A stretch of DNA of 37,839 bases from contig NZ_PGVB01000051.1 in NCBI RefSeq assembly GCF_002860205.1, forward strand, positions 1 through 37,839. Reading direction: 5' to 3'. Shown here piece after piece: positions 1-7,104 of this stretch (position 1 is its first letter; each line of letters starts with the position of its first letter). This DNA comes from Bacillus sp. T33-2 (GTDB lineage: Bacteria; Bacillota; Bacilli; Bacillales; Cytobacillaceae). Below the pieces are notes generated by a model. It was given only the letters and a program-made list of their open reading frames with translations. It ran no database searches and was not told where the DNA came from. Both the position numbers and the translations under genes were made by a program.

Positions 1-662
1 CCGCCAGCCATCATAGTAGTACCGTCGAACGATCCGCCCATCATAGTGCCTTGCATACCAGCCTGCTGAGTGAAACCACCTTGCTGTTGCTGTTGCCCAT
101 AAGCTAAATCACGTGCGATATCCTGTCTAACCTGCTGAGGATTGGTTCCGAAATTTGGCGACAGGACTGATTGAGGATTTTGGGCCATCTGCGGTGAACC
201 CATCATGCCGCGTCTCATCTGAGACCCGTCAGCCATACCGCCAGCCATACCGCCAGCCATCATAGTAGTACCGTCGAACGATCCGCCCATCATAGTGCCT
301 TGCAGACCACCCTGCTGAGCGAACCCGCCTTGCTGCTGTTGGCTTCCATAGGCTAGGTCACGTGCGATATCCTGCCTGACCTGCTGAGGATTGGTTCCGA
401 AATTTGGCTGAAGGGCAGCTTGTGCGTTTTGGGCCATCTGCGGTGAACCCATCATGCCGCGCCTCATCTGATTACCATCCTGCATGCCGCCAACTGGCTG
501 AGTGAAGCCTGCTTGCATGCCGAACTGCTGACCGAATCCGCCTTGCTGCTGGCTGCCATACGTAAAACCATCAGTTCCAGAAAAACCCGGCTGCATGCCC
601 GACTGTGTTCCTGTAAACCCGCCAGCTAACTGCTGGCCAAATTGTTGACCTGACTGTGTCAT
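1..662 (-). CDS. Gln/Gly/Met-rich repeat protein, probable forespore protein (C-terminus outside window)
   Basis: The gene starts with ATG at 662 on the minus strand behind an AAGGAGG site and stays open for 220 codons to the window edge, so the C-terminus is missing. I do not recognise a named family. The protein is very rich in Gln, Gly and Met. Two copies of an 83-residue unit are seen in the window (DNA period 249 bp, e.g. positions 1 and 250 begin the same sequence). Each unit carries MRRGMMGSPQMAQN, then NFGTNPQQVRQDIARDLAYG, a poly-Gln stretch and GTMMGGSFDGTTMMAGG. The first ~50 residues hold a looser variant. There is no signal peptide or membrane segment. A SigG-like promoter precedes it and two alpha/beta SASP genes lie divergently, so expression in the forespore is inferred. 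The gamma-type SASP cleavage motif (TEFASE) is not visible, so I do not call it SspE. Confidence 0.75.
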   Translation of the reverse strand, partial: MTQSGQQFGQQLAGGFTGTQSGMQPGFSGTDGFTYGSQQQGGFGQQFGMQAGFTQPVGGMQDGNQMRRGMMGSPQMAQNAQAALQPNFGTNPQQVRQDIARDLAYGSQQQQGGFAQQGGLQGTMMGGSFDGTTMMAGGMAGGMADGSQMRRGMMGSPQMAQNPQSVLSPNFGTNPQQVRQDIARDLAYGQQQQQGGFTQQAGMQGTMMGGSFDGTTMMAG

Positions 663-698
663 TTGGTTTCCTCCTTGTTTTAGATTAAGAAACAACCT

Positions 699-727
699 TA
701 GAATGTCCTGTATTGTAATTTTAATTC
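699..727 (-). promoter_or_regulatory. Candidate SigG promoter for the repeat protein
   Basis: Read on the minus strand, GAATT at 727-723 and CATTCTA at 705-699 are separated by 17 bp. They compare with the forespore SigG consensus of about GHATR and CATAMTA, with one mismatch in each element. The start codon lies 36 bp downstream. Assigned by eye. Confidence 0.45.
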
Positions 728-909
728 GTATTTTAAAAAATTTTTTATTAAGTTTCCACGCAAGATTCAGAGCGACCTTTTAATAGAAGTTTATCGCATC
801 AGTTACATTCAATTAAGTAATATCTTGTATTGAGTATAACCAGAATTTACAAAGAATTTAATTTTTAAATGAATGGAAGATTAAAAATACAACAAGGAGG
901 TGAAAACAT

Positions 910-1131
910 ATGTCACGTCGAGGTGGAAATCGCGATAAACTAGTGCCAGGTGCTCAGCAGGCAATCGACCAAATGAAATATGAAATTGCTACTGAGTTTG
1001 GTATTCAGCTTGGTGCTGATCAAGTTTCACGCGCTAACGGTTCAGTCGGTGGTGAGATCACAAAACGTCTTGTTGCTACAGCTCAATCTCAATTAGCAGG
1101 TCAATTTGGCAACATGGGTACAACTCGCTAA
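910..1131 (+). CDS. Alpha/beta-type small acid-soluble spore protein (copy 1)
   Basis: This 73-residue protein coats and protects DNA in the dormant spore and is degraded at germination to supply amino acids. The family signatures are intact: [20 protein letters not shown] at residues 11-30 and [19 protein letters not shown] near residues 42-60. The germination protease (GPR) site EIATEF (residues 25-30) is present. A strong AAGGAGGTG site lies just upstream of the ATG. The neighbour at 1252 is nearly identical, including the leader (GAATGGAAGATTAA before both), so this is a recent tandem duplication. Expression in the forespore under SigG is expected from the family; I could not assign the promoter with confidence. 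Confidence 0.95.
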   Translation: MSRRGGNRDKLVPGAQQAIDQMKYEIATEFGIQLGADQVSRANGSVGGEITKRLVATAQSQLAGQFGNMGTTR

Positions 1132-1164
1132 GGCCTGTTTGAAAATAATGAAAAATACGTTCCT

Positions 1165-1179
1165 TGAGGTTCAACCTCA
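1165..1179. repeat. 15-bp palindrome between the two SASP genes
   Basis: TGAGGTT-C-AACCTCA is a perfect inverted repeat with one central base. No T-run follows on the plus strand, so it is not a convincing terminator. It could be a protein-binding site or a weak processing hairpin. Confidence 0.4.
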
Positions 1180-1251
1180 TCCCATTATTTACAATGGATG
1201 AAAACATGGTGGAATGGAAGATTAAGAACATAGCAAAGGAGGTGAAAGCAT

Positions 1252-1467
1252 ATGTCACGTCGTGGAGGAAATCGCGATAAATTAGTACCAGGTGCTCAAC
1301 AAGCAATCGATCAAATGAAATATGAGATCGCTGCTGAATTTGGAATCCAGCTTGGAGCTGATCAAGTTTCTCGTGCAAACGGATCAGTAGGTGGAGAAAT
1401 CACAAAGCGTCTTGTTGCTACAGCTCAATCCCAGTTAGCAGGACAATTTGGTGGTCAAACAAGATAA
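1252..1467 (+). CDS. Alpha/beta-type small acid-soluble spore protein (copy 2)
   Basis: This is a 71-residue paralogue of the gene at 910, identical over residues 1-66 except for Thr28 to Ala. The C-terminal tails differ (GNMGTTR in copy 1, GGQTR here). The Thr28Ala change falls inside the GPR protease recognition sequence, which reads EIAAEF here instead of the usual EIA(S/T)EF. It keeps the DNA-binding motif around [12 protein letters not shown]. An AAAGGAGGTG site precedes the ATG and a strong terminator follows at 1534. Role and regulation are as for copy 1: DNA protection in the forespore. Confidence 0.95.
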   Translation: MSRRGGNRDKLVPGAQQAIDQMKYEIAAEFGIQLGADQVSRANGSVGGEITKRLVATAQSQLAGQFGGQTR

Positions 1468-1533
1468 CTCAATCCAAAACAGGGCTGAAGAATCTTTACC
1501 CTTGTTGTTAAAAACTTAATATACAATGGAAAG

Positions 1534-1560
1534 AGGCTATCCGCAGGACGCGGATAGCCT
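1534..1560. terminator. Bidirectional intrinsic terminator
   Basis: A perfect 11-bp stem (AGGCTATCCGC / GCGGATAGCCT) has a 5-base loop. TTTAAGTTGT follows on the plus side and TCTTTCC on the minus side. It sits between the convergent SASP copy 2 and the HPr-like gene and can serve both. Confidence 0.8.
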
Positions 1561-1584
1561 TTAAGTTGTACTTCAAATGTTACA

Positions 1585-1908
1585 CTAAATTTGAACTGAC
1601 CCGGCAGAATTGAGCGCTCGTTTACGATAGTCCCCGATAACGGAAGCTTCGTTTGTAAGCATCTGTGTCAACTGTTCCAGCTGTGCTTCTACATTTGTGC
1701 CCTCTACAATGATTTTAAGCGTGGTCTGTGGCTCTACCGTAAGCAGGAATGAAACTAATTTTGGCAAAGCAGAAGCATCGACAGCTTTCTGCCGGCTATA
1801 TAAATAGGTCGCACCGCTTAATTTACGTACGGCCTGGTGGATCTCAAGCATTTTTTTCATTGTGAATTTTTTTTGGACGAGTACATTAGAAGACATAATT
1901 TCTTTCAT
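1585..1908 (-). CDS. Degenerate HPr-like protein
   Basis: The 107-residue protein appears to have the HPr fold. Residues ~32-85 (GATYLYSRQKAVDASALPKL, then TTLKIIVEGTNVEAQLEQL) line up with the beta-alpha-beta pattern of HPr/Crh, including the stretch equivalent to VNLKSIMGVMSL and the following ITI..G element. The phosphorylatable His of the GIHARPA motif is not found (the aligned segment reads KKFTMKKMLEIH), and the Ser46 position appears to be Ala. A normal phosphotransferase role is therefore unlikely. The ATG follows AAAGGGG with 8 bp spacing. It stands alone between terminator and iadA on opposite strands. The fold call is by eye and moderately sure; function is unknown. Confidence 0.55.
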   Translation of the reverse strand: MKEIMSSNVLVQKKFTMKKMLEIHQAVRKLSGATYLYSRQKAVDASALPKLVSFLLTVEPQTTLKIIVEGTNVEAQLEQLTQMLTNEASVIGDYRKRALNSAGSVQI

Positions 1909-2173
1909 TATATAAAACCCCTTTGTATGACTATTTGGTGAGTTATTATTTACTACCCAAAAAAACAGTCATTAAAACAGGCCGAAGCAGGATGGAGACA
2001 GTTACCAGCCAATCAGTCAAGGTTGACTGCGAATACCAGTACAGGAGGCTGCCAGGCTATCTTTTATAAGATGCCGTTGCAGCAATGATCAGCAGAAAAA
2101 ATGGTTTGCAGAAGACGCTGTGTGCTATATCATCAAGGGTAACGGATATTCCAAAAGTATAAGGAGGCTGTAA

Positions 2174-3349
2174 ATGCTGACCATCATTCGCAATGGCGAG
2201 GTATATTCACCGCATTACATAGGGAAAAAAGACATTTTGATTGTTCATGACAAAATTGGTTACATTGAAGACAAAATTAATCTGCCAGAAAAATTTGTCG
2301 AGATAAAAGAAATTGAGGCGGCAGGAATGCTAGTTGTTCCCGGGTTCATTGACGCCCACGTCCATATTATCGGAGGCGGGGGTGAAGGCGGTTTTAAAAC
2401 CAGGACGCCGGAAATACAGCTGACCGATGCGACTCTTGCCGGAATCACTACACTCGTCGGGGTGCTCGGCACTGACGGTACGACGAGAACGATGAAAGCC
2501 CTGGTTGCAAAAGCGCGGAGCCTGGAGGAAGAGGGTATTTCATGTTATGTACATACCGGCTCATACCAGGTGCCAGTCAAAACGCTGACAGGCGAAATTG
2601 AAGATGACCTTATTTTAATTGATAAAATTATCGGTGCGGGAGAGATTGCCATTGCCGATCATCGTTCCTCCCAGCCGACATATGAAGAAATGGCGAAAAT
2701 TGCTTCAGCTGCACGGATAGGCGGGATGCTGTCCGGAAAGGCTGGCATTGTCAATGTTCATGTGGGGGACAGCTTTGACCATTTGAAAGTAATTAATGAA
2801 GTAGTTGAAAAAACGGACATCCCTATCCGGCAGTTTTATCCCACCCATATTAACCGGAATCCCCACCTGTTTGAAGAAGGAATCCGGTATGCAAAAAAAG
2901 GCGGGTATGTCGATTTTACCACCAGCTCGATCCCAAAATTTTTAGAAGAAGGGGAGGTCAAATGCAGTATCGGACTTCGGCAAATGCTTCAGCACGGCGT
3001 GGATATTGCCCAGATCACCTTTACATCTGACGGCCAGGCAAGCCTGCCTGACTTTGACGCGAACGGAGAATTGATTGGCCTGAAAATTGGCCAGGTTTCA
3101 ACTCTATATAAGGAAGTAAGGGATGCGATTGTGGAGGAGGGTGTTACCCTGGACCAAGCTTTGAAATTGATAACCGAGAATCCTGCACGCATTTTAAAAC
3201 TGCAACAAAAAGGAAAGCTGGAAACAGGAAAGGATGCTGACATCGTCCTCCTTAATAAGGAGGATCTTATGATCAGTACCGTGATTGCACGTGGAAGAGT
3301 AATGGTTCAGGATGGCCAGGCTGTCGTAAAGGGTACATTCGAAGGCTAG
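2174..3349 (+). CDS. iadA: Isoaspartyl dipeptidase (beta-aspartyl peptidase)
   Basis: This amidohydrolase-superfamily (M38) metallopeptidase cleaves isoaspartyl dipeptides formed by protein damage. At 391 residues it has the family's usual length. Metal-site residues that can be seen are His62 and His64 (DAHVH), His196 (NVHVGDS), His225 (PTHINR) and Asp286 (TSDGQAS). The segment ADHRSSQP and the C-terminal KGTFEG are typical of IadA. The position that aligns with the carboxylated metal-bridging Lys of E. coli IadA (Lys162, from memory GVKCAISDHRS) is Glu157 here (GEIAIADHRS). The ATG follows AAGGAGG. It lies alone, upstream of the sigY operon on the same strand. Confidence 0.92.
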   Translation: MLTIIRNGEVYSPHYIGKKDILIVHDKIGYIEDKINLPEKFVEIKEIEAAGMLVVPGFIDAHVHIIGGGGEGGFKTRTPEIQLTDATLAGITTLVGVLGTDGTTRTMKALVAKARSLEEEGISCYVHTGSYQVPVKTLTGEIEDDLILIDKIIGAGEIAIADHRSSQPTYEEMAKIASAARIGGMLSGKAGIVNVHVGDSFDHLKVINEVVEKTDIPIRQFYPTHINRNPHLFEEGIRYAKKGGYVDFTTSSIPKFLEEGEVKCSIGLRQMLQHGVDIAQITFTSDGQASLPDFDANGELIGLKIGQVSTLYKEVRDAIVEEGVTLDQALKLITENPARILKLQQKGKLETGKDADIVLLNKEDLMISTVIARGRVMVQDGQAVVKGTFEG

Positions 3350-3385
3350 CTTTATCGCCGTCTATTGCAAAAATGTAAAAAATAA

Positions 3386-3411
3386 TGAACAAACAGCATG
3401 GGGTTACCGTC
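3386..3411 (+). promoter_or_regulatory. SigY-type autoregulatory promoter
   Basis: TGAACA at 3386-3391 and CGTC at 3408-3411 are separated by exactly 16 bp. The B. subtilis SigY promoter, as I recall it, is TGAACG-N16-CGTC. It lies 78 bp before the sigY start codon, which fits autoregulation of this ECF sigma operon. Confidence 0.65.
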
Positions 3412-3488
3412 TTATTCATAAAGGTCAGTTTTTGGGGCGGGGCTAAAAGAGAAAGAATGCTGGCGGGAAAAGAGAGGATTTGCATAAT

Positions 3489-4025
3489 ATGGAGGAAAAG
3501 GACCTAATCTTCAGGGCAAAACAGGGAGACCATCGTTCCTTCGCGGAATTGTTCCGAATGAATTATCCGTTCCTTGTCAAATACTTGATAAAAGTAACCA
3601 TGAATCCCGAAACAGCTGAAGACCTTGCACAGGAAACGATGGCTAAATGCGTTGAAAAAATTCATCTTTATAACGGAAAAGCAAAATTCTCGTCCTGGCT
3701 GATTTCGATTGCCACCAATCAGTACATTGACCAGCTTCGGAAGCAAAAGCGGGAAAAAGCGTGGAGTGGGCAACAAAAATCGTACCGTAAACTGAAGTGG
3801 CATGTGGACAGCAATTCGGGGGATTGGCATGATGCACTGAATGCACTGGGGAAATTGAGGGGGGAAGCCCGGATCCCGATTGTTCTGAAGCATTATTACG
3901 GATATTCCTATGATGAAATTGGGGGAATGATGGGGATTTCGCCTGGAACAGTAAAATCGAGGGTCCATCATGGTCTTCTTGAAGTAAGAAAGGAGTTGGC
4001 ACTGGATGGCAGACCAAAACGGTAA
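3489..4025 (+). CDS. sigY: ECF RNA polymerase sigma factor, SigY type
   Basis: This 178-residue ECF sigma factor directs RNA polymerase to stress-type promoters. Region 2 is visible as DLAQETMAKCVEKIHLYNGK and FSSWLISIATNQYIDQLRKQ. Region 4 with its helix-turn-helix is YGYSYDEIGGMMGISPGTVKSRVHHGLLEVRK, given here in parts: YSYDEIGGMMGISPGTVKSR near residues 140-160. The ATG at 3489 is preferred over an in-frame TTG at 3480 because AGAGAGG sits 11 bp before the ATG but only 2 bp before the TTG. The next genes are yxlC and yxlD homologues, which is the B. subtilis sigY operon order. The homologues of yxlE, yxlF and yxlG are not present here. Confidence 0.85.
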   Translation: MEEKDLIFRAKQGDHRSFAELFRMNYPFLVKYLIKVTMNPETAEDLAQETMAKCVEKIHLYNGKAKFSSWLISIATNQYIDQLRKQKREKAWSGQQKSYRKLKWHVDSNSGDWHDALNALGKLRGEARIPIVLKHYYGYSYDEIGGMMGISPGTVKSRVHHGLLEVRKELALDGRPKR

Positions 4026-4353
4026 CCTTCAGGATAGCGGGCTGTTGGATGAACAAATGGTGCAGACCATGTTACAAATTAACGAAGGGCTGGAACAGCT
4101 GGACGAATCAGAATATATTGAGACTCCAGACCAGGAATGGTTTGAGCAGTTCGTGGCCTCCGAAAAAGAACACCTGAAGCGTAAATTCTTTAAAGATATT
4201 GCATTATTTTTAATTGTTGCATGCCTGATTATTGCCGCAATTTTATTCAGTATCCTGGAAATGCCGGTTGTATTCTTCATGCTGCAGGGAGCTTCCGTCG
4301 TATTTCTCCTATTTTATACAGTGCGCACCGGCAAGCGGGTGGCTGAAGGATGA
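4006..4353 (+). CDS. yxlC: YxlC-type SigY anti-sigma factor component
   Basis: The 115-residue protein has a soluble acidic N-terminal half (residues 1-65, rich in Glu/Asp/Gln, with DQEWFEQFVASEKEHLKRKF). Two membrane segments follow at about residues 66-85 (IALFLIVACLIIAAILFSIL) and 88-107. The gene overlaps the 3' end of sigY by 20 bp and runs into yxlD through an ATGA overlap, so the three are translationally coupled. In B. subtilis YxlC and YxlD together hold SigY inactive at the membrane; the same role is inferred from position and topology. Confidence 0.75.
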   Translation: MADQNGNLQDSGLLDEQMVQTMLQINEGLEQLDESEYIETPDQEWFEQFVASEKEHLKRKFFKDIALFLIVACLIIAAILFSILEMPVVFFMLQGASVVFLLFYTVRTGKRVAEG

Positions 4354-4580
4354 GCAGTGATCTCTCACCATCCCAGACCGTTTTTGTTGTGATTGTTGCA
4401 GCGATTATCTTGCTTGCACAGAGCCTGTATTTATTTTTGGATGCCCGCAAACACGGCCACAATTATTGGTTATGGGGAATTGTCGGTCTCATACAGGCAC
4501 CGTTCCCAACAATCTTATATTTGTTGTTTGTTAGAAAAAAATTTAAAAAACGCCGTCTTAAATTTAACAGCAGGTATTAA
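4350..4580 (+). CDS. yxlD: YxlD-type SigY anti-sigma factor component
   Basis: This 76-residue membrane protein resembles B. subtilis YxlD and the short phospholipase-D nuclease N-terminal family. Helix 1 is at about residues 10-30 (VFVVIVAAIILLAQSLYLFL). The family-typical DARKHGHNYWLWGIVGLIQA follows at residues 31-50, then helix 2 and a basic tail (RKKFKKRRLKF). Its ATG overlaps the yxlC stop (ATGA). It completes the minimal sigY-yxlC-yxlD unit; the 21-bp repeat array begins 80 bp further on. Confidence 0.75.
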   Translation: MSSDLSPSQTVFVVIVAAIILLAQSLYLFLDARKHGHNYWLWGIVGLIQAPFPTILYLLFVRKKFKKRRLKFNSRY

Positions 4581-4976
4581 CTATGATATTAATTGAAAGC
4601 GGCTTCGGTCATTTTACTGGGAATGCTTTATGCGTTTGTGAGAAAATTGTGGCCAAACTTTGGTTTCGCGAAATTCTAGTTTTTTTCGCGAGATTCTGCT
4701 TGTTTAGCGCGAAATCATTATAGATTTTCGCGAGAATGCAGCCTGCTTCCACGAGAATCCCTTTGATTTTCGCGAGATCATTCAGGGTGCGACGACAAAC
4801 AGAATTATCTTTTGTGGATTCATCATGGGTACACTATTCGCAAGCGGCTGGTTCCGTATGATAAAACAGTGCCGTTCATTTCTCTGTCACAAAATAGTGC
4901 GAATTCCACCGCAGCCTTCCCCTGAAATTATGGTAATTTTTAAGTGTCGAAAATGTATTCTGGGGAGGGTTCACGG
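4581..4976. other. Gene-free stretch with tandem repeat array
   Basis: I see no protein gene in these 396 bp. Positions 4665-4780 hold six units of a CGCG-centred repeat (separate entry). The remainder up to the small ORF at 4977 shows no feature I can name. Confidence 0.6.
4665..4780. repeat. Six-unit tandem repeat, ~21-bp period, TTTTCGCGAGAT core
   Basis: The core CGCG (CACG in unit five) occurs at 4667, 4687, 4708, 4729, 4750 and 4771, giving spacings of 20, 21, 21, 21 and 21 bp. Typical units are TTTCGCGAAATTCT, TTTTCGCGAGATTCTG and ATTTTCGCGAGAATG. The core is close to the palindrome TTCGCGAA. No gene overlaps it. Similar TTCGCGA-rich interspersed arrays occur, from memory, in other Bacillaceae. 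Confidence 0.8.
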
Positions 4977-5060
4977 ATGGAAGAATTTGCGGTCACCTTA
5001 AGCATCGCCAGTATCATGGTTCTCGGATATTATATCGGATACGCAATTATGAAAGCTTAA
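4977..5060 (+). CDS. Putative 27-residue single-pass membrane peptide
   Basis: ATG at 4977 follows GGGGAGGG with 9 bp spacing and opens 27 codons to TAA. The product is almost entirely one hydrophobic helix (VTLSIASIMVLGYYIGYAIM) flanked by MEEFA and KA. A terminator follows at 5095. I do not recognise the sequence. The good ribosome site, complete membrane helix and following terminator argue that it is real, but composition alone could produce this. Confidence 0.5.
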   Translation: MEEFAVTLSIASIMVLGYYIGYAIMKA

Positions 5061-5094
5061 CCTCCATATTAAAAAAACATAATTTTTCTGTTGA

Positions 5095-5128
5095 AAGCTG
5101 AAACCAGCGCATGGTTTTGGCTTTTTTC
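5095..5128 (+). terminator. Intrinsic terminator after the 27-residue ORF
   Basis: A 12-bp stem (AAGCTGAAACCA / TGGTTTTGGCTT, with two G-U pairs in RNA) and a GCGCA loop are followed by TTTTTC. Confidence 0.7.
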
Positions 5129-5226
5129 TTTATCTCATTGGTCGATAAAGCTTCTTGGTGTAAATATATCCGGAAAAGCGTTATTCTATAAAAAACGAAA
5201 ATTCCAAAAATGGTGGAGGGATTGTT

Positions 5227-6606
5227 TTGACAGAATACCGGATCGAAAGAGATACGCTTGGTGAAGTAAGGGTGCCTGCCTCGAAATTTTGGGGAGCCCA
5301 GACGCAAAGAAGCAAAGAAAATTTTAAAATTGGCGATGAACAGATGCCGCTCGAAGTCATTTATGGGCTCGCACATATTAAAAAAGCTGCAGCCCTCGTA
5401 AATTGCCAGTCTGGAAAGCTTAGTGGTCCGAAGAAGGATGCGATAGTGAAAACTTGCGAGGAAATACTTGATGGCCGGTTTGACAACCATTTTCCTCTCG
5501 TTGTCTGGCAAACCGGCAGCGGAACACAGTCAAACATGAATGTAAATGAAGTAATCGCGCGAAGGGCAAATGAAATCCTTCAGGAAACAGGTTCGGGAGA
5601 GATTGTACACCCGAATGATGACGTAAATATGTCCCAAAGCTCAAATGATACATTTCCAACTGCCATGCATATTGCGGCATTGAAAGAAGTGACCGAAAAG
5701 CTGCTGCCGGCACTGCAGCAGTTAAAGAGCACTTTTAAAATAAAGGAAGAGGCTTTCCACAATATCATCAAAATTGGCCGGACCCACCTGCAGGATGCCA
5801 CCCCGCTGACTCTCGGCCAGGAAATGAGCGGCTGGCGGGCGATGCTGGAGAAGGATCAGGCGATGATCACCGGGGCGCTCGTTTATCTTCAGGATCTCGC
5901 CATCGGCGGGACAGCTGTCGGCACTGGAATAAACGCGTCAAAGGATTTCGGGGACCTGGTGGCAGCTGAAATTTCAAGACAGACAGGTGAATCCTTCCGG
6001 TCGTCCGATAATAAGTTCCAGGCATTGACAAGCCATGATGAACTTGTACATGTTCACGGGGCTCTAAAGGCGCTTGCCGCTGATTTAATGAAGATCGCCA
6101 ATGATGTCCGCTGGCTTGCAAGCGGTCCAAGAAGCGGTATTGGTGAATTGGCAATCCCTGCAAATGAGCCTGGCAGCTCGATTATGCCAGGCAAAGTGAA
6201 CCCGACACAGAGTGAAGCATTGACAATGGTTGCCTGCCAGGTATTTGGCAATGACGCAGCCATAGGCTTTGCCGCCAGCCAGGGGAATTTTGAACTGAAC
6301 GTGTTCAAGCCTGTCATAATCTATAACTTCCTGCAAAGTGTAAGGCTGCTTGCCGATGGCATGGTCTCGTTTGACAAAAATTGTGCAAGTGGCATTGAGG
6401 CCAACCTTGAGGTGATTTCGGCGCATGTTGAGAAATCCCTCATGCTGGTGACCGCGCTGAATCCTCACATTGGCTATGAAAAAGCTGCCGGGATCGCGAA
6501 GCTTGCTTTTAACGAGAACCTGACCCTTAAAGAAGCTGCTTTGAAAACAGGGTATTTGAATGAGGAGCAATACGACCAGTGGGTCAGGCCGGAAAACATG
6601 ATTTAA
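5227..6606 (+). CDS. fumC: Class II fumarate hydratase
   Basis: FumC converts fumarate to L-malate in the TCA cycle as a soluble homotetramer without an iron-sulfur cluster. The 459 residues match the usual length. Substrate-binding segments are [10 protein letters not shown] (~97-106), [13 protein letters not shown] (~138-150) and the catalytic-His segment [16 protein letters not shown] (~185-200). The family signature [10 protein letters not shown] is near residue 317. Translation starts at TTG 5227, with GGAGGG about 6 bp upstream; [17 protein letters not shown] is the normal N-terminus. It is monocistronic. Confidence 0.97.
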   Translation: MTEYRIERDTLGEVRVPASKFWGAQTQRSKENFKIGDEQMPLEVIYGLAHIKKAAALVNCQSGKLSGPKKDAIVKTCEEILDGRFDNHFPLVVWQTGSGTQSNMNVNEVIARRANEILQETGSGEIVHPNDDVNMSQSSNDTFPTAMHIAALKEVTEKLLPALQQLKSTFKIKEEAFHNIIKIGRTHLQDATPLTLGQEMSGWRAMLEKDQAMITGALVYLQDLAIGGTAVGTGINASKDFGDLVAAEISRQTGESFRSSDNKFQALTSHDELVHVHGALKALAADLMKIANDVRWLASGPRSGIGELAIPANEPGSSIMPGKVNPTQSEALTMVACQVFGNDAAIGFAASQGNFELNVFKPVIIYNFLQSVRLLADGMVSFDKNCASGIEANLEVISAHVEKSLMLVTALNPHIGYEKAAGIAKLAFNENLTLKEAALKTGYLNEEQYDQWVRPENMI

Positions 6607-6673
6607 ATAGGCGCACATAGACTGTTTTTCAACAACACAAACTATTGATATTAAGCTGAAGGGATTGTGGTCT

Positions 6674-6934
6674 ATGGGTATGTGCCCTGTTTGCAATGGA
6701 ACTCAGATCGTGCATCCGGATTGCCCCAACTGCGGTGGGAAAATGGATGACCAGGGAAGAGAAGCAGAATACTATGATGATTATAGCCCTTATATGCCGA
6801 TTGATTTGATGAAGCTGGAAGATGGGTACCCCGCAGATTATAAAAACGAAGAATGTCCCCATCTCTACAGATGCACGAATTGCGGCAAGGACAATATTTT
6901 TATGATTAAAGAACAAGACCCCGCCAATGGATGA
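6674..6934 (+). CDS. Small zinc-ribbon protein, unknown function
   Basis: This 86-residue protein carries three CxxC pairs (MCPVCNG near residue 4, DCPNCGG near 18, RCTNCGKD near 70) and an acidic linker between them. This suggests one or two structural zinc sites. ATG at 6674 is preferred because AAGGG lies 10 bp upstream; an in-frame TTG at 6665 is too close to it. The terminator hairpin begins inside the last codons. I do not recognise a family name. It lies 67 bp downstream of fumC on the same strand and may be read through from it. Confidence 0.75.
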   Translation: MGMCPVCNGTQIVHPDCPNCGGKMDDQGREAEYYDDYSPYMPIDLMKLEDGYPADYKNEECPHLYRCTNCGKDNIFMIKEQDPANG

Positions 6935-6950
6935 CAGGGTCTTGTTTTGT
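6912..6950 (+). terminator. Intrinsic terminator overlapping the zinc-ribbon gene end
   Basis: A 10-bp stem (AACAAGACCC 6912-6921 / GGGTCTTGTT 6937-6946) is followed by TTGT. The left arm lies within the coding sequence. Confidence 0.65.
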
Positions 6951-7067
6951 CCAGCTCCAGCGCCTGGGACCGGGTCATAAGCCAATCCGTGAAAAAGGCT
7001 AAAGAGCAGCCCTCTCGCCGGCGCGTCTTATGCCTGTCGCCCCCGGGCAAGGCGCTTCCGCTTTTCG
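6948..7067. repeat. Interspersed Bacillaceae hairpin element
   Basis: The stretch begins GTCCAGCTCCAGCGCC and ends GGCGCTTCCGCTTTTC. From memory this is the pattern of a ~120-bp element scattered through many Bacillus-group genomes. The ends pair: GCGCCT (6960-6965) and CATAAG (6976-6981) on the left with CTTATG (7027-7032) and AGGCGC (7050-7055) on the right. No ORF runs through it. It sits between the convergent zinc-ribbon gene and msmX. Confidence 0.6.
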
Positions 7068-7104
7068 ATTTCCACCTCCGGGGATAGAAGAGGTGTTTCA
7101 GTAT

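Noticed and set aside
3504-3971. Long antisense ORF of 155 codons opposite sigY
   Set aside because: It is a shadow of the sigY reading frame with no ribosome site; the sense frame has clear sigma-factor domains.
4665-4780. Regular repeats that might suggest a CRISPR array
   Set aside because: The period is only ~21 bp with 7-9 bp between cores; there is no room for repeat plus spacer and no cas gene.
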